Source of the DNA: Marchantia polymorpha subsp. ruderalis
Taxonomy: Eukaryota; Streptophyta; Marchantiopsida; Marchantiales; Marchantiaceae
Direction of reading: 5' to 3'
Assembly: GCA_037833965.1 (NCBI GenBank)
Contig: AP031354.1
Location: 30,916,001 to 30,980,000 of the forward strand
DNA: 64,000 bases
Part shown: piece after piece, positions 18,530-28,624 of the stretch
Layout of the letters: every line of letters begins with the position of its first letter
Position numbering within the stretch: the first letter of the stretch is position 1
Notes under the pieces: generated by a model
Told to the model about the DNA's origin: nothing
Seen by the model: only the letters and a program-made list of their open reading frames with translations
Databases searched by the model: none
Program-made: the position numbers and the translations under genes

Positions 18530-21330
18530 GTGCTAGAGCTGTCCGCAAGTTCCGACGAGATTCAGAGAAGGCCGTGGAAGAGACACGGCGTCAAACCAAG
18601 AAAATACCAAAAAGAGTACCTAAGCCTAGTTCGGCCGACATCCTTGGGGAACCTACCCCCGACGACTCGGAACCAAACTTGGTGCTTACAGTTCTACTAG
18701 ATATTCCTTGCACGGACTCGCCTAGTGAAGTAGAACCGACCGCCCGAGAACCGTCGACAGACACATCGATGGCGGACGGACAAGCCAATGTGCGGCTACC
18801 TCAGCCGATTACTAAACATTCCTACCCGAAGTACAAAGGGAGTGGGGATGACGACGATGCAGATTCATACATCAAGTTATTCGAGTCGGTGTCTATTGCC
18901 AATCGCGAGATCGCAGACGACGACCGACTAAGGATCTTTCCAAGCCTTCTGCGGAAGAAAGCGAGGAGTTGGTATAATCACGAGAGCATCGATCCGACTG
19001 GGTTGACAACATGGGCCCAGCTGAAGGAGAAGTTCCTTCGCCGCTTTCGCGAGCTCGGCTACGACAGCCGGGTTTTGACGAAGTTGCGTAATTTGCAGCG
19101 AGAGAAGAAGGAGAGTCTGCGTGACTACACTGAGAGATTTCTGGACCTCCTCGACAGAATACCGAAAACAGGACCAGGGTCCCCTTTCTCGGTACAACAA
19201 GCTGTGGATTGGTACGTGACCGGTTTAACTCGGGAGATGGAGACTTTTTGCCGACGCAGCAAGTGCGACACTATTGAGGATGTGATTGCATCGGCAGAAG
19301 CCTTCGAAACTTCCACTCTCAACCGAAGAGGGAGAGAGAGACGGGAGTCGAAGGAGCGCAAACCGAAAGGAGGGCGAAGTCGGCGTAGAGGTACAACTCC
19401 GTCATCGGAGGAATCGTCTTCGGACGAGAACCGTTCTTCATCCGAAGAAGAGGAAACCTCATCGTCGGAGGAGGAGAAGAAGAGGAAGAAGCATGGGTCA
19501 GCGAAGAAAAAGGGCATCCGACGAATGACTACGGACAGAGCGCCGGGAGATATAGCTTCGAAGATGGAGACCCTTGTGAAGGACTTCGCCGATCTCAAGG
19601 TTCAAGTGGTAGGCGGGCATGATCGCAGAAAATCACCCGGGAGAGTGCGAGCGAACTTATGGTGTACTACGTGCGGGGCGGTGGGACATGCAAACACCGA
19701 GTGCCTTACCACCCGGCCGTCATATCCAGTCAACGCAGTAGAGTGGGCGCAACCGTACTATGGAGAGCACCCTCAGTACTACGGAGAGGCTAGCGAAGAG
19801 ACAGCCTACGCCGTCCAGTCGGTGCCTACCCCTCCTGCAGTTTCAGCAATGCAAGTCCCACGATATATTCCGGTGGATCGGGCCACTACGGTACCTGTGA
19901 GGCGGAGAGCACCTCCAGGGACGTTTGACCCACCGCCACCGCGAGCTTGTTATAATTGCGGGGAAGTTGGGCACTTCTCACCGCAGTGTCCCCATCCAAA
20001 AAGGCGAAACGATTATGCTCCGACATGTAGTAATTGCAAGAAAGTCGGGCACACTGCGCCAGAGTGTGATCAGCCACCAGTCCCTCGGCCAGTGGTACGA
20101 TTTGTGAACACTCCTGCCAAGGAGGACGTGCAAGTTAACCAGGTCGAAGTAGGTTCAGACGGGGATGGCGAAGACGAAGAATGGCCGGCTGAAGAGGTTA
20201 TGTGCGCACGGGTCGAAACTCGTAGCTCCAAGAAATCCAAGGAGCAAGAGCGCGACACTCGCAAGCACGAACGGAGAACCGCCGACCGGACGGGAAAAGG
20301 AAAGGAGAAGACATCCAGCAAGTCCGACTCGCGACCTGCTCGGAAGTCTTCGGCTACGCGGGAGGCACCAGCAGTGCGCCCCCAGACAGCAGTCGAGGAC
20401 GAGCCAGTGCGCCTACTGAAACGGGACTATGCTCCGGATATCCGTAACGAGGTAGCCAACCTGTTGAAGGAAGCGATCCGCACGCAAAAGGACCCACCGC
20501 GGCCAGACTTGACATCCTCCCTTGGGGCGAAGTTGGCAGCCACCGTGGAACCTCGCAGAGCGTCGCCGACCCCGGCGACCCAACGCGCCCACTATGATTT
20601 GGTTGAAGATCTCGGGAGTCGAAAAGTGAACATCACGTTCAAGCAGCTCTTGGAGGACAATAAGACGTATCGGAGAATGTTGATGCTTTCGCTACGGCAT
20701 CCGCGGAAGCCGCGCGCATCCACATCCTCTCAAGTATATCAAGTGGAGAGCGAAGACCAAGGGCCACCCGAGATCGATGTGGAGATAGCAGGATGTTGTG
20801 TACGCAGAGTGCCAATCGACTCTGGATCAGGAGTCAACATAATGACGGAGGATACAGCGAGAGCCTTGGGGTTCAGTCAATACGAACCCTCGAAGCGTGT
20901 GTTGAGATTAGCGGATCAGACGCGGAGAATGCCTGCAGGTATGCTGCGCAATGTCAAGACAACCATCGGGGGTGCGGACTTTCGGTTGACATATATCATC
21001 CTTCAGCCGATGATGAAGCAGGGCTATGACGTTCTGCTCGGGCGACCATGGCTATATGGTGCACAAGTCAGATGTGATTGGCGAAGACATCGCCTTAAGT
21101 TTCCTCATCCTTCGGAACCGACCAAAACCATTACGGTGCCCTGGAATAGGGTCAGGCACGAAGGAGAGACCCCATCGACAAGTGCAGGTTACACATCGGG
21201 CGAGGACAGTGAGTCGACCGCGCAATCGGATTCCAGTGGTACCGAATCCGATTACTTCGTGGGATTCGTTGCCTGCTGTTCGGTGGAAGAAGAAGAAGAG
21301 CAGGAAGCTATTCAGCCGGAAGACGAATAG
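18499..21330 (+). CDS. gag-pro: Gag-protease polyprotein
   Basis: 943 codons before a UAG. The retrotransposon Gag (capsid) domain spans residues ~105-260 (FLRRFRELGYDSRVLTKLRN and LRDYTERFLDLLDRIP). A Ser/Glu/Lys-rich segment (~290-350) follows, then three CX2CX4HX4C zinc knuckles: CTTCGAVGHANTEC (~389), CYNCGEVGHFSPQC (~482) and CSNCKKVGHTAPEC (~507). These bind nucleic acid in the capsid particle. The aspartic protease is at ~755-900, with active site IDSGSGVNIM and the flap/second motif DVLLGRPWL. It would cut the polyprotein after particle assembly. The frame continues past the UAG straight into Pol, with no other stop. Confidence 0.95.
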   Translation: MSTGAGGSNLSARAVRKFRRDSEKAVEETRRQTKKIPKRVPKPSSADILGEPTPDDSEPNLVLTVLLDIPCTDSPSEVEPTAREPSTDTSMADGQANVRLPQPITKHSYPKYKGSGDDDDADSYIKLFESVSIANREIADDDRLRIFPSLLRKKARSWYNHESIDPTGLTTWAQLKEKFLRRFRELGYDSRVLTKLRNLQREKKESLRDYTERFLDLLDRIPKTGPGSPFSVQQAVDWYVTGLTREMETFCRRSKCDTIEDVIASAEAFETSTLNRRGRERRESKERKPKGGRSRRRGTTPSSEESSSDENRSSSEEEETSSSEEEKKRKKHGSAKKKGIRRMTTDRAPGDIASKMETLVKDFADLKVQVVGGHDRRKSPGRVRANLWCTTCGAVGHANTECLTTRPSYPVNAVEWAQPYYGEHPQYYGEASEETAYAVQSVPTPPAVSAMQVPRYIPVDRATTVPVRRRAPPGTFDPPPPRACYNCGEVGHFSPQCPHPKRRNDYAPTCSNCKKVGHTAPECDQPPVPRPVVRFVNTPAKEDVQVNQVEVGSDGDGEDEEWPAEEVMCARVETRSSKKSKEQERDTRKHERRTADRTGKGKEKTSSKSDSRPARKSSATREAPAVRPQTAVEDEPVRLLKRDYAPDIRNEVANLLKEAIRTQKDPPRPDLTSSLGAKLAATVEPRRASPTPATQRAHYDLVEDLGSRKVNITFKQLLEDNKTYRRMLMLSLRHPRKPRASTSSQVYQVESEDQGPPEIDVEIAGCCVRRVPIDSGSGVNIMTEDTARALGFSQYEPSKRVLRLADQTRRMPAGMLRNVKTTIGGADFRLTYIILQPMMKQGYDVLLGRPWLYGAQVRCDWRRHRLKFPHPSEPTKTITVPWNRVRHEGETPSTSAGYTSGEDSESTAQSDSSGTESDYFVGFVACCSVEEEEEQEAIQPEDE

Positions 21331-21336
21331 CAATTA
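21328..21336 (+). promoter_or_regulatory. Leaky stop (readthrough) signal UAG CAA UUA
   Basis: The Gag-Pro stop TAG is followed by CAATTA, a match to the CARYYA context that gives efficient stop-codon suppression in plants (known from tobamoviruses and from the SIRE1 retroelement). Gag-Pro and Pol are in the same frame. No frameshift is needed and there is no ATG at the start of Pol. Confidence 0.8.
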
Positions 21337-24171
21337 ACTGTGGGACTGGGAAGGAGTGAGACGAGTCACACCGAGGGCATTGTCGACCCTAGTGACTGTC
21401 ACGAAGTACAACTCAGTCCCGGCAAGTGCTTGAAGGTATCAAGCGCAGTGAGAGGAGACGAGCTAAAGAAAGTACAGGCCTTCCTTAGCCATTATGTCGA
21501 CGTTTTCGCCTGGAAGATCGAAGACATGAAGGGGATACCCGCGCGGTATGGGGAACACCGTATCGATTTACTGGACGACTCTGTACCCATACGACAGCGC
21601 CAGTATCGCCTCAACCCAAAGTACTCCTTGCTAGTGAAAGAGGAGATAGATAAGTACTTGAGCGCTGGTATTATTTACCCTGTGCTCAGCAGCGAGTGGG
21701 TGTCGCCGATTGTTATCGTACCCAAGAAGTTGACGGGTAAGATACGAGTGTGTCAGGATTTCCGGAAGCTGAATGCAGCAACACGCAAGGATCATCACCC
21801 GTTACCATTCACGGATGCCATTCTAGACCATGTCGCAGGACATGAATGTTATAGCTTCCTGGATGGGTTCTCAGGTTACAATCAGGTGTCTATCCGTGAA
21901 CAGGATAAGGATAAAACTACGTTCACAACCGACTGGGGAACTTACGCATACCACAAGATGCCCTTCGGTCTGTGCAACGCGCCTGCCACCTTTCAACGGA
22001 TGATGACCAATATCTTTCAGGAACAACTGAGGAAGTTCCTGGAAATATTCATAGATGACTTCTGTGTCTTTGGGAAGCGATCTGAACACCTAAGTCACTT
22101 GAAGCAGACCTTCGATAAATGTAGAGAGAGCAGTTTATCACTGCATCCCGAGAAGTGCTTTTTCTTCATGACCAGTGGGATCTTGTTGGGTCATCGGGTC
22201 TCGGCAGAAGGCATTGCGGTGGACATCGAGAAGGTCAAGGTTATACTCGAGCTTGAGCCACCCACGAATCTAAGAGAGCTGCGAGCATTCCTGGGTCATG
22301 TGGGCTACTACCGAAGATTCATACACATGTATGCAATACTGGCGGCGGACCTGACCAAGTTGTTGAAGAAGGACGAGCCCTATGCTTGGGGTGCGAACCA
22401 GCAGACAGCATTTGAAGCCCTGAAAGCGAAACTCACGACTGCTCCCGTACTAAGGAGTCCAGACTGGAATCGACCATTCCATGTTTACGTTGACACATCG
22501 GCATTCGCCATCGGTGTGGTACTGAGTCAAAAGGATGACAACAAAAAGGACTACCCGATCTACTTCGCGAGCCGACAGCTGTCTCTAGCAGAGCGGAAGT
22601 ACACCACGACGGAGAGAGAAGCGTTGGGGATGGTGTACTCCTGTAAAAAGTTCCGTCACTACCTAATCTGCTACGAGTTTGTGTTCCATGTGGACCACTA
22701 CGCATTGCAACACCTAGTCAAGAAAGCCGACCTATCCGGTCGGATCGCCAGGTGGGTGTTATTACTACAAGAGTTCACCTACACAGTCCAGACCAGGAAA
22801 GGAGTGCACCACGAAAATGCGGATTACTTGTCCCGATTATGGACACAGCCGACAGAGGAGGAATTGGTGGACGATTTTCCAGATGAAGAGTTATTTCAGT
22901 TGTCTGCAGGACATGAGTCCCGCTATGCCGACCTGTATCGATATCTGCTAACCCTCCAGTGCCCCGAAGGCATGGATTTGGAACAGCGAACTGTCTTTAT
23001 TCATAAGGCAGGCCCATACCAACTCCAGCAGGGGGTTTTGTTTAAGAAGATGGCAGATGAGCGCTTGTGCAGGTGCCTGGAGGAATCAGAAGTACCAAGA
23101 ATAGTGAGTGCGATGCACACAGAGGAGGCGGGTGGACACTATGCCACCAGGAACACGGTCACAAAGATCCTAAATGCGGGATATTGGTGGCCGACCATGT
23201 TTAAGGATGTTCTCGATTACATCCGCAAGTGCGACAGTTGCCAGAGGACGGGGAGACCGACGCCTACAACACGATGGCCCCTGACTCCCATCATGCCTCT
23301 AGCACCTTTCGAAAAGTGGGGTATTGACTTTGTAGGGCCGATACAACCAGTGACTAGAAGTACACGAAGGCGCTACATTCTGGTAGCAACGGACTACGCC
23401 ACCAAAATGGTAGAGGCCAGAGCCACCAGAAGGGATGATGCTGCCACAGTGGCAGCATTCTTGTTTGAGTCGATCATCACACGCTACGGATGTCCCTTAG
23501 AGCTGGTCAGCGACCGGGGCACGCATTTTCTAAATCAGATCATCGAAGATCTGACACGGTATTTCCACATCAAGCACCGGAAGACTACTCCCTACAATCC
23601 CAAGGCAAATGGACTGACGGAGAAGTCCAATGGTCTGCTGTGTAAAATACTACTCAAGGTCACGGTGAATCACGCTCACGACTGGGATACGAAGCTAGCA
23701 GCCGCTCTATGGGCGTACCGCACAGCTGAGAAGATCACGACCAAACAGACACCATACTTTCTGGTGTATGGGCAACACCCGATCCTCCCGATCGAATTTG
23801 AAGTACCCACCCAACGAACGTTGGATTTGCAGAGGATGGGCGCAGAGGAGAGTCAGCTCTACAGGTTACAGGAAGTCACGCTGCTGGATGAGCGGAGAAG
23901 AGACGCCGAAGATCGCACCAGGAAAATCCAGCTCCGCCGAAAGGAGAGATACGATAAAAAGATCAAACCGGTACTCCTGCAGGCGGGTGATTTGGCATTG
24001 CTCTACGACAGCAGGCATGCCAGATTCCCAGGCAAACTGCACCTAAGATGGATGGGACCTTACAGGGTTGTCGAAGTCTTCCCGAATGGATCCATCCAAC
24101 TTGCGGACCTGGCCGGCGATTTGTTAGGCACCCGAGTGAACGGGTGGCGGTTGAAGAAATACCACATGTGA
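21331..24171 (+). CDS. pol: Pol: reverse transcriptase, RNase H, integrase
   Basis: Continues in the Gag-Pro frame after the UAG, with no ATG near its start. The first near-start codon is GTG at 21,340, so residues are numbered from there. Reverse transcriptase is at ~80-270 (VPKKLTGKIRVCQDFRKLN, MPFGLCNAPATFQRMM and catalytic FIDDF at ~237). RNase H is at ~375-500 (HVYVDTSAFAIGVVLSQ, TEREALGMVYSC). Integrase has the zinc-binding H-H-C-C (~592-630, ending CDSCQ) and the catalytic D (WGIDFVGP, ~660), D (SDRGTHF, ~724) and E (NPKANGLTEKSNG, ~760). The C-terminal GPY-type module is RWMGPYRVVEVF (~905). There is no chromodomain and no extra RNase H. The stop is TGA at 24,169-24,171. All catalytic residues are in place. 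Confidence 0.96.
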   Translation, partial: QLTVGLGRSETSHTEGIVDPSDCHEVQLSPGKCLKVSSAVRGDELKKVQAFLSHYVDVFAWKIEDMKGIPARYGEHRIDLLDDSVPIRQRQYRLNPKYSLLVKEEIDKYLSAGIIYPVLSSEWVSPIVIVPKKLTGKIRVCQDFRKLNAATRKDHHPLPFTDAILDHVAGHECYSFLDGFSGYNQVSIREQDKDKTTFTTDWGTYAYHKMPFGLCNAPATFQRMMTNIFQEQLRKFLEIFIDDFCVFGKRSEHLSHLKQTFDKCRESSLSLHPEKCFFFMTSGILLGHRVSAEGIAVDIEKVKVILELEPPTNLRELRAFLGHVGYYRRFIHMYAILAADLTKLLKKDEPYAWGANQQTAFEALKAKLTTAPVLRSPDWNRPFHVYVDTSAFAIGVVLSQKDDNKKDYPIYFASRQLSLAERKYTTTEREALGMVYSCKKFRHYLICYEFVFHVDHYALQHLVKKADLSGRIARWVLLLQEFTYTVQTRKGVHHENADYLSRLWTQPTEEELVDDFPDEELFQLSAGHESRYADLYRYLLTLQCPEGMDLEQRTVFIHKAGPYQLQQGVLFKKMADERLCRCLEESEVPRIVSAMHTEEAGGHYATRNTVTKILNAGYWWPTMFKDVLDYIRKCDSCQRTGRPTPTTRWPLTPIMPLAPFEKWGIDFVGPIQPVTRSTRRRYILVATDYATKMVEARATRRDDAATVAAFLFESIITRYGCPLELVSDRGTHFLNQIIEDLTRYFHIKHRKTTPYNPKANGLTEKSNGLLCKILLKVTVNHAHDWDTKLAAALWAYRTAEKITTKQTPYFLVYGQHPILPIEFEVPTQRTLDLQRMGAEESQLYRLQEVTLLDERRRDAEDRTRKIQLRRKERYDKKIKPVLLQAGDLALLYDSRHARFPGKLHLRWMGPYRVVEVFPNGSIQLADLAGDLLGTRVNGWRLKKYHM

Positions 24172-24194
24172 GTGTTCGCGTGGGCGCTCACAAT

Positions 24195-24208
24195 TGAGGA
24201 GGGGGGCA
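24195..24208 (+). promoter_or_regulatory. Polypurine tract
   Basis: TGAGGAGGGGGGCA sits directly before the 3' LTR start at 24,209. It is the expected primer site for plus-strand DNA synthesis. Confidence 0.85.
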
Positions 24209-25446
24209 TGTGGTACCCCACTTTTGGCAATTTTGAGGAAATTAAAACATTTTTGGAAAACTGTACCCTGGAAGCATTGTAAATAGCCTTCGGTACATCA
24301 AAACAGAGTGAATCCGGAAGATCGCGGGGATTCTCGAGGGATCTTGTAGAATCTGGGATTTGGGGTGCCGCAGCAAGCACAGGCACCACCCTCCCTGCGA
24401 GCTCCGCAGTTAGGATCTCTACGGCGCAAGGCGCAAAACCCGCCTTCGGAGGTTGCGTCCGCGGCTGTAGGGAAACCCCCGTAATTAGGTCAACCCTCGG
24501 GCGCCTTGACCAAGTTAGGGTCCCGTTGGAAAGAGCTCGACGCGCTGATTCTAACGAGCCCAAGAACGCTTGGATCGGACGAGGACTTAGGGAGTTATCG
24601 CTACTGGAAGAAACGGAGGCGGTCGCCTACGGCGGAAGGAGTTCGCCACCGGCGCGAATTCCGCCTACGCGGAAGGGGGATTCAAGTTTTGTCCTATGCG
24701 CGGACGAAGGCGTTCGCCTGTGCACAGGCGAAGTAGGGTTAGGGAAGGCGCGAAGTCCGCCTACGCACAGGCGTTCGCCTGTGCACAGGCACTTCGGCGT
24801 CGGCGGAAAATCCGCCTTGGGCCCTAGAAATGCGCCTTGTGAGGTAGAAAGTGTACGGCGCCTTCCGCGCCAGCGCGGCGCCACGTACGGCCGCCAGAGT
24901 AATCCCATCGGTACGGACCGTGCGGACGGCACGGGTGGATGCGCTCTTGGACGGACGGAGTTGCGGCGGCGGAAGCGCCGACGGAGAGACAAGGAACGGA
25001 CAGACTGGACGGAGACGGCTGACCACGGTCAACGCCTTCCGCGCCAGCGCAGCGCCGCGGACGGAATTCGCCTGCGCACAGGTGAACGCCTGTGCACAGG
25101 AGGGTGTTCAAGTTCAGCGCCGGCGGAGAATCCGCCGAGGCCCCTGCCTGCGCACAGGCAGGAGTTGAATTTTTGTCCGACATGCGGACACACGCGTCAA
25201 GGCAGAAGGAGATTGGCCGAGGGGCGGTACGAACAAGTGTACCGCGCAAGGCGGAAAACTCGCCTTCGGCGCTACGCACCCATGTCTGGAGGGTGACACG
25301 CTCGCGGAGTTCAAATCCGCCAATTCGAGCGTGAGAGTTTAATCGACGACGGCGGAGCGTGAAGCCGCGCGTGAGAGCGAAGACCGTTCCAGCGTACAGC
25401 CGGCGCGGCCATCAAGTGAGACGTTCTTCACGACCAAGAGCCGACC

Positions 25447-28400
25447 ATGACCTTCGACCGGGCGGCGGAGAGCGTCCCATTCTTGAATTCGCGATTCCAA
25501 TCTCTTGTGCGCGCTGCGCGCATCCATCTGCTGGCTGCGGACCATTCTCGACGTCGTCACACAGGAGATTTCTTGTTGATTGAGGGAGAAGTGAGTGCGC
25601 GTGATTTGGAATTGAGAGCGATTAGAGTTTGCCGAGAGAGAAAGAAACGCGGACAGTGCGGAAGTAGAATGAGCGGGCGAGCGAACCCCAGGAACGCAAT
25701 GACGAGACCGAGCAGATTGCGGATGGTGCCACTTCGCCTGCCGCAGAACGGGCTGCGCGCTTTCGAAGAGCGCTTAATAGCAAGAAAGCTCGATTTCTTG
25801 CTATGGGGATGGAATTACATCTGCGCGAATATGGTGCGCGAGTGGCTAGAGCCACAGGGACCACCCTCGCGCGGATTGCGTCCGCATGTTGACCGGTGGA
25901 CAGTCCAAGATTGGGCGCAGGCGTTGGGAAGATGTGCTGGCATGCCAGGGCATCTCCTTTTCGACAGCGAGAGCATCAAGGTGACCAAGCAAGAAGAAGC
26001 GCAATTTGTGGAGCTGTTCAAGACCGGGAGGTCTACCAAGAATGGGTACAGGACCCGTGATTACAAAGATCGATTTCGCCGGACTTTGTCCGCGGCGCTG
26101 ATGCAATTACTGCAGCCGCACCGCGCCTGCTACATCACATTGTGGCAGGTCTCTTTTGTGGAGTGCGTCATCGAGGGAACTCCAATTCACTGGGCGAGCA
26201 TCCTGCACAGGGTGATGCGACAGCACGCGTTTGAGGAGAAGGGGGGAACTCTAAACCATCTTTCTCCTTTCCTCATCAATTTTTATCGACAGCGGAATTG
26301 TTTGACAGCGGCAGAGCTTGAACATTTTCCGCCATTGTCCATCGACCATCCCGGGAAGTATGTGCGGGAGAACGAGGTTGATACTGATGCAGAGGAGTCA
26401 CCGACTTCTACCCCATCAAGACGGAGGGATGAAGGGAGACACACTCCTGCAGCGCGAGTGCCGCGGAAGCGGCGATGGAGGGAAGAGTCCGAAGAGGAGC
26501 AGCATCAAGAACCATCTGCTCCCATTCGACCGCGGCCGCTGTGCGAGCCATACAGCCGGCCGAAGCAGAAGGCACGCAGACTGGTGTTACCAGCTGACAG
26601 TGCAGACACGGCGACGATTGCGACGGAGATAGGAAGTGCGTCGCCAGAAAGGCGAGAGGAAGCGCGGACGACCCAAGGAACAACGGGCCACGCTGCAACC
26701 TCGTCGGGAGAGAGGCCACCTACGGGCCAAGGGCCTCCGGAGTTACCACGTGCGATGCGGACAGAGGTTCCGTTTGCGCACAGGCGAACCTCCGCGGACG
26801 GACGAGCCTCCGCGGACCGGCGAACACAAGTGGACGTGGATCTACGCTTACGCGTGGGAAGGAGCAGTCCGCCTGTGCACAGGCGCTCACCTGTGCACAG
26901 GTCGCCTGTGCACAGGACACCTCCACACGTGCCGCCGGTGCACAGGCAAGACTCACCCCCGTTCCAACGCAGGAAGGGGAAGGAGCCGGCGGAAGAACCG
27001 CCTACGAGACACCGGCCCTCGGGGCCAGATCCTCCGGCGCACCACGCGCCGCAATTTGCGCCTTCGGCGCCAGGGCCTTCAAGCCGAGGAGATACGAGCA
27101 GAGATGGTGCGGAGGCCGCACCATCGGCGGGAAGTCCGCCGATAGATGCGCCTTCGGCGGTAGGGTCTATAGGCCAAGGAACATCGGGCGTACGGCCCCC
27201 GGCCATGTCGCCTTCGGCGATAGATGTCCGCGGCGCTACGCCTGCGGCGGACAAGGCGCCGGCAAATGCGCCTGCGCACGGGCCGGGCACAGCCCCCACG
27301 GACCGATCAAGGGAGCAGCAGACGGAGGAGCGGAGTGACTGTCCGCGGGATGAAATCTCGATGCGCGATGCGCAATCCAACCCCGCGCAGCCACCTTCCG
27401 CTCAATCGCCTTCGACGACGGACGACAGAGACAGAGAGAATGCGGTGGGAAATCAACCAGCGGGCGACGGGGATGCCGCTCGGATACATTCGCCTTCCGC
27501 CTTAGACATTTTGGCGACGAGCAGCGAGGCCGCAGCCGTGCCTTCGCAGGCAGCACACGTCGAGGACGTGCAGCCCCACTCGGGGCAGTCGCCGACGCAA
27601 TCAATGGCGACTGAAATTCTCCACTCGGATGATGACGACGGGGGCTCCACGGAAGAAATGTCAGGAGCAGAAGACACCGAGGAGGAGGAGGAAATTGTTG
27701 GAGCGCCGGCGGCGGCGCTCTCTGAGCAGGTGATTCCGTTGCTACGGTACTTGGATCGCAAGGTCGATAAATACGCCGACCCACTCCAGCCGGGATCTTA
27801 CATCGAGTTAGTGCGCAGGCGGACTCGCACTAAAGTCCACACCAGCAAGCTATTAGCTAGAGTGGACCAGGAGTTGAGGGACTTGAAGGAGAAGCATGAG
27901 TGCTTGTGGGGACAGTACAAGCTTAATCAGAAATTCTACAAGCACTCCGAGAAGATGAAGGATGAGAAACTGGGCGAGCTCACCAAGGAGCAGGTGAAGG
28001 TCAAGGAAGCACTCAACTCTGAGCAGGCTCAGAATCGGATTTTGTCAGAGGAGCTCGTGCGACAGACGCGGTTGTTGGAACAATGTCAGCTCGCACGGCA
28101 GGCGGATGAAGAGTTAATCCGCAGGTTACAGTCAGAGTGTGGCGAATTGAGAGCGCAACGTGCCGAAGCCGAATCGCAATTAGTGACGATTGAAGAGGAT
28201 CGCAGGAAGGAGGCGGATCGCACGAAGGTGGAGACGGCGAGGCGAGTCGCCCACTGTCTCAAGGGCTACGCCCACTGGGAAGTGAAGGCGCAGGAGAAAC
28301 TCACACTGCGTGAGTTTGAATTGCGCGCAGCCGGGTTGTTGTCAGGCGACAGTAGGAGTCGGCGGAAGGTAGCGAAGAAGCTCGAGGCCTTTCTGTCGAA

Positions 28401-28581
28401 GGCACAGGATACCATGTCCGTCCTCGAGGGGGAGGTGTCCGCGGCGTTGCAGCGGTTGGGACTGCGTAGTCGAGCGGAAGAGTGGCAGGGTAGGGAGTTA
28501 GTGCGCGGCAGTCGGCCGCGCAGGAGACGTAGTACAGGTTCCGCGGAGTGTAGTGTAGCGTGGTTCCGTGCAGGCGTGTAG
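25447..28581 (+). CDS. LTR-encoded (U3) ORF, 1,044 aa, 3' LTR copy
   Basis: The protein is identical to the 5' LTR copy. This copy lies downstream of pol and inside the U3 that the full-length RNA carries at its 3' end. In the transcript the order is therefore gag-pro, pol, this ORF, which is the slot that env-like or other accessory genes occupy in plant retroelements. Here it falls inside the LTR. After reverse transcription the ORF is copied to the 5' end as well. Domains and caveats are as for 14,262-17,396. Confidence 0.85.
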   Translation: MTFDRAAESVPFLNSRFQSLVRAARIHLLAADHSRRRHTGDFLLIEGEVSARDLELRAIRVCRERKKRGQCGSRMSGRANPRNAMTRPSRLRMVPLRLPQNGLRAFEERLIARKLDFLLWGWNYICANMVREWLEPQGPPSRGLRPHVDRWTVQDWAQALGRCAGMPGHLLFDSESIKVTKQEEAQFVELFKTGRSTKNGYRTRDYKDRFRRTLSAALMQLLQPHRACYITLWQVSFVECVIEGTPIHWASILHRVMRQHAFEEKGGTLNHLSPFLINFYRQRNCLTAAELEHFPPLSIDHPGKYVRENEVDTDAEESPTSTPSRRRDEGRHTPAARVPRKRRWREESEEEQHQEPSAPIRPRPLCEPYSRPKQKARRLVLPADSADTATIATEIGSASPERREEARTTQGTTGHAATSSGERPPTGQGPPELPRAMRTEVPFAHRRTSADGRASADRRTQVDVDLRLRVGRSSPPVHRRSPVHRSPVHRTPPHVPPVHRQDSPPFQRRKGKEPAEEPPTRHRPSGPDPPAHHAPQFAPSAPGPSSRGDTSRDGAEAAPSAGSPPIDAPSAVGSIGQGTSGVRPPAMSPSAIDVRGATPAADKAPANAPAHGPGTAPTDRSREQQTEERSDCPRDEISMRDAQSNPAQPPSAQSPSTTDDRDRENAVGNQPAGDGDAARIHSPSALDILATSSEAAAVPSQAAHVEDVQPHSGQSPTQSMATEILHSDDDDGGSTEEMSGAEDTEEEEEIVGAPAAALSEQVIPLLRYLDRKVDKYADPLQPGSYIELVRRRTRTKVHTSKLLARVDQELRDLKEKHECLWGQYKLNQKFYKHSEKMKDEKLGELTKEQVKVKEALNSEQAQNRILSEELVRQTRLLEQCQLARQADEELIRRLQSECGELRAQRAEAESQLVTIEEDRRKEADRTKVETARRVAHCLKGYAHWEVKAQEKLTLREFELRAAGLLSGDSRSRRKVAKKLEAFLSKAQDTMSVLEGEVSAALQRLGLRSRAEEWQGRELVRGSRPRRRRSTGSAECSVAWFRAGV

Positions 28582-28617
28582 CGTAGTGCAGTGTAGTGGT
28601 AGGTAGGACTTAGAAGG

Positions 28618-28624
28618 TATAAAA
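28618..28624 (+). promoter_or_regulatory. LTR TATA box (3' LTR)
   Basis: The same GGTATAAAATAG as at 17,433. It could drive transcription outward into the flank at 29,598. Confidence 0.7.

Noticed and set aside
21328-21340. Frameshift or internal initiation for Pol
   Set aside because: Pol is in the Gag-Pro frame and has only a GTG near its start. The UAG CAA UUA context explains expression more simply.
18499-24171. Envelope gene between pol and the 3' LTR
   Set aside because: Only about 37 bp separate the pol stop from the LTR. No membrane-protein ORF exists there.
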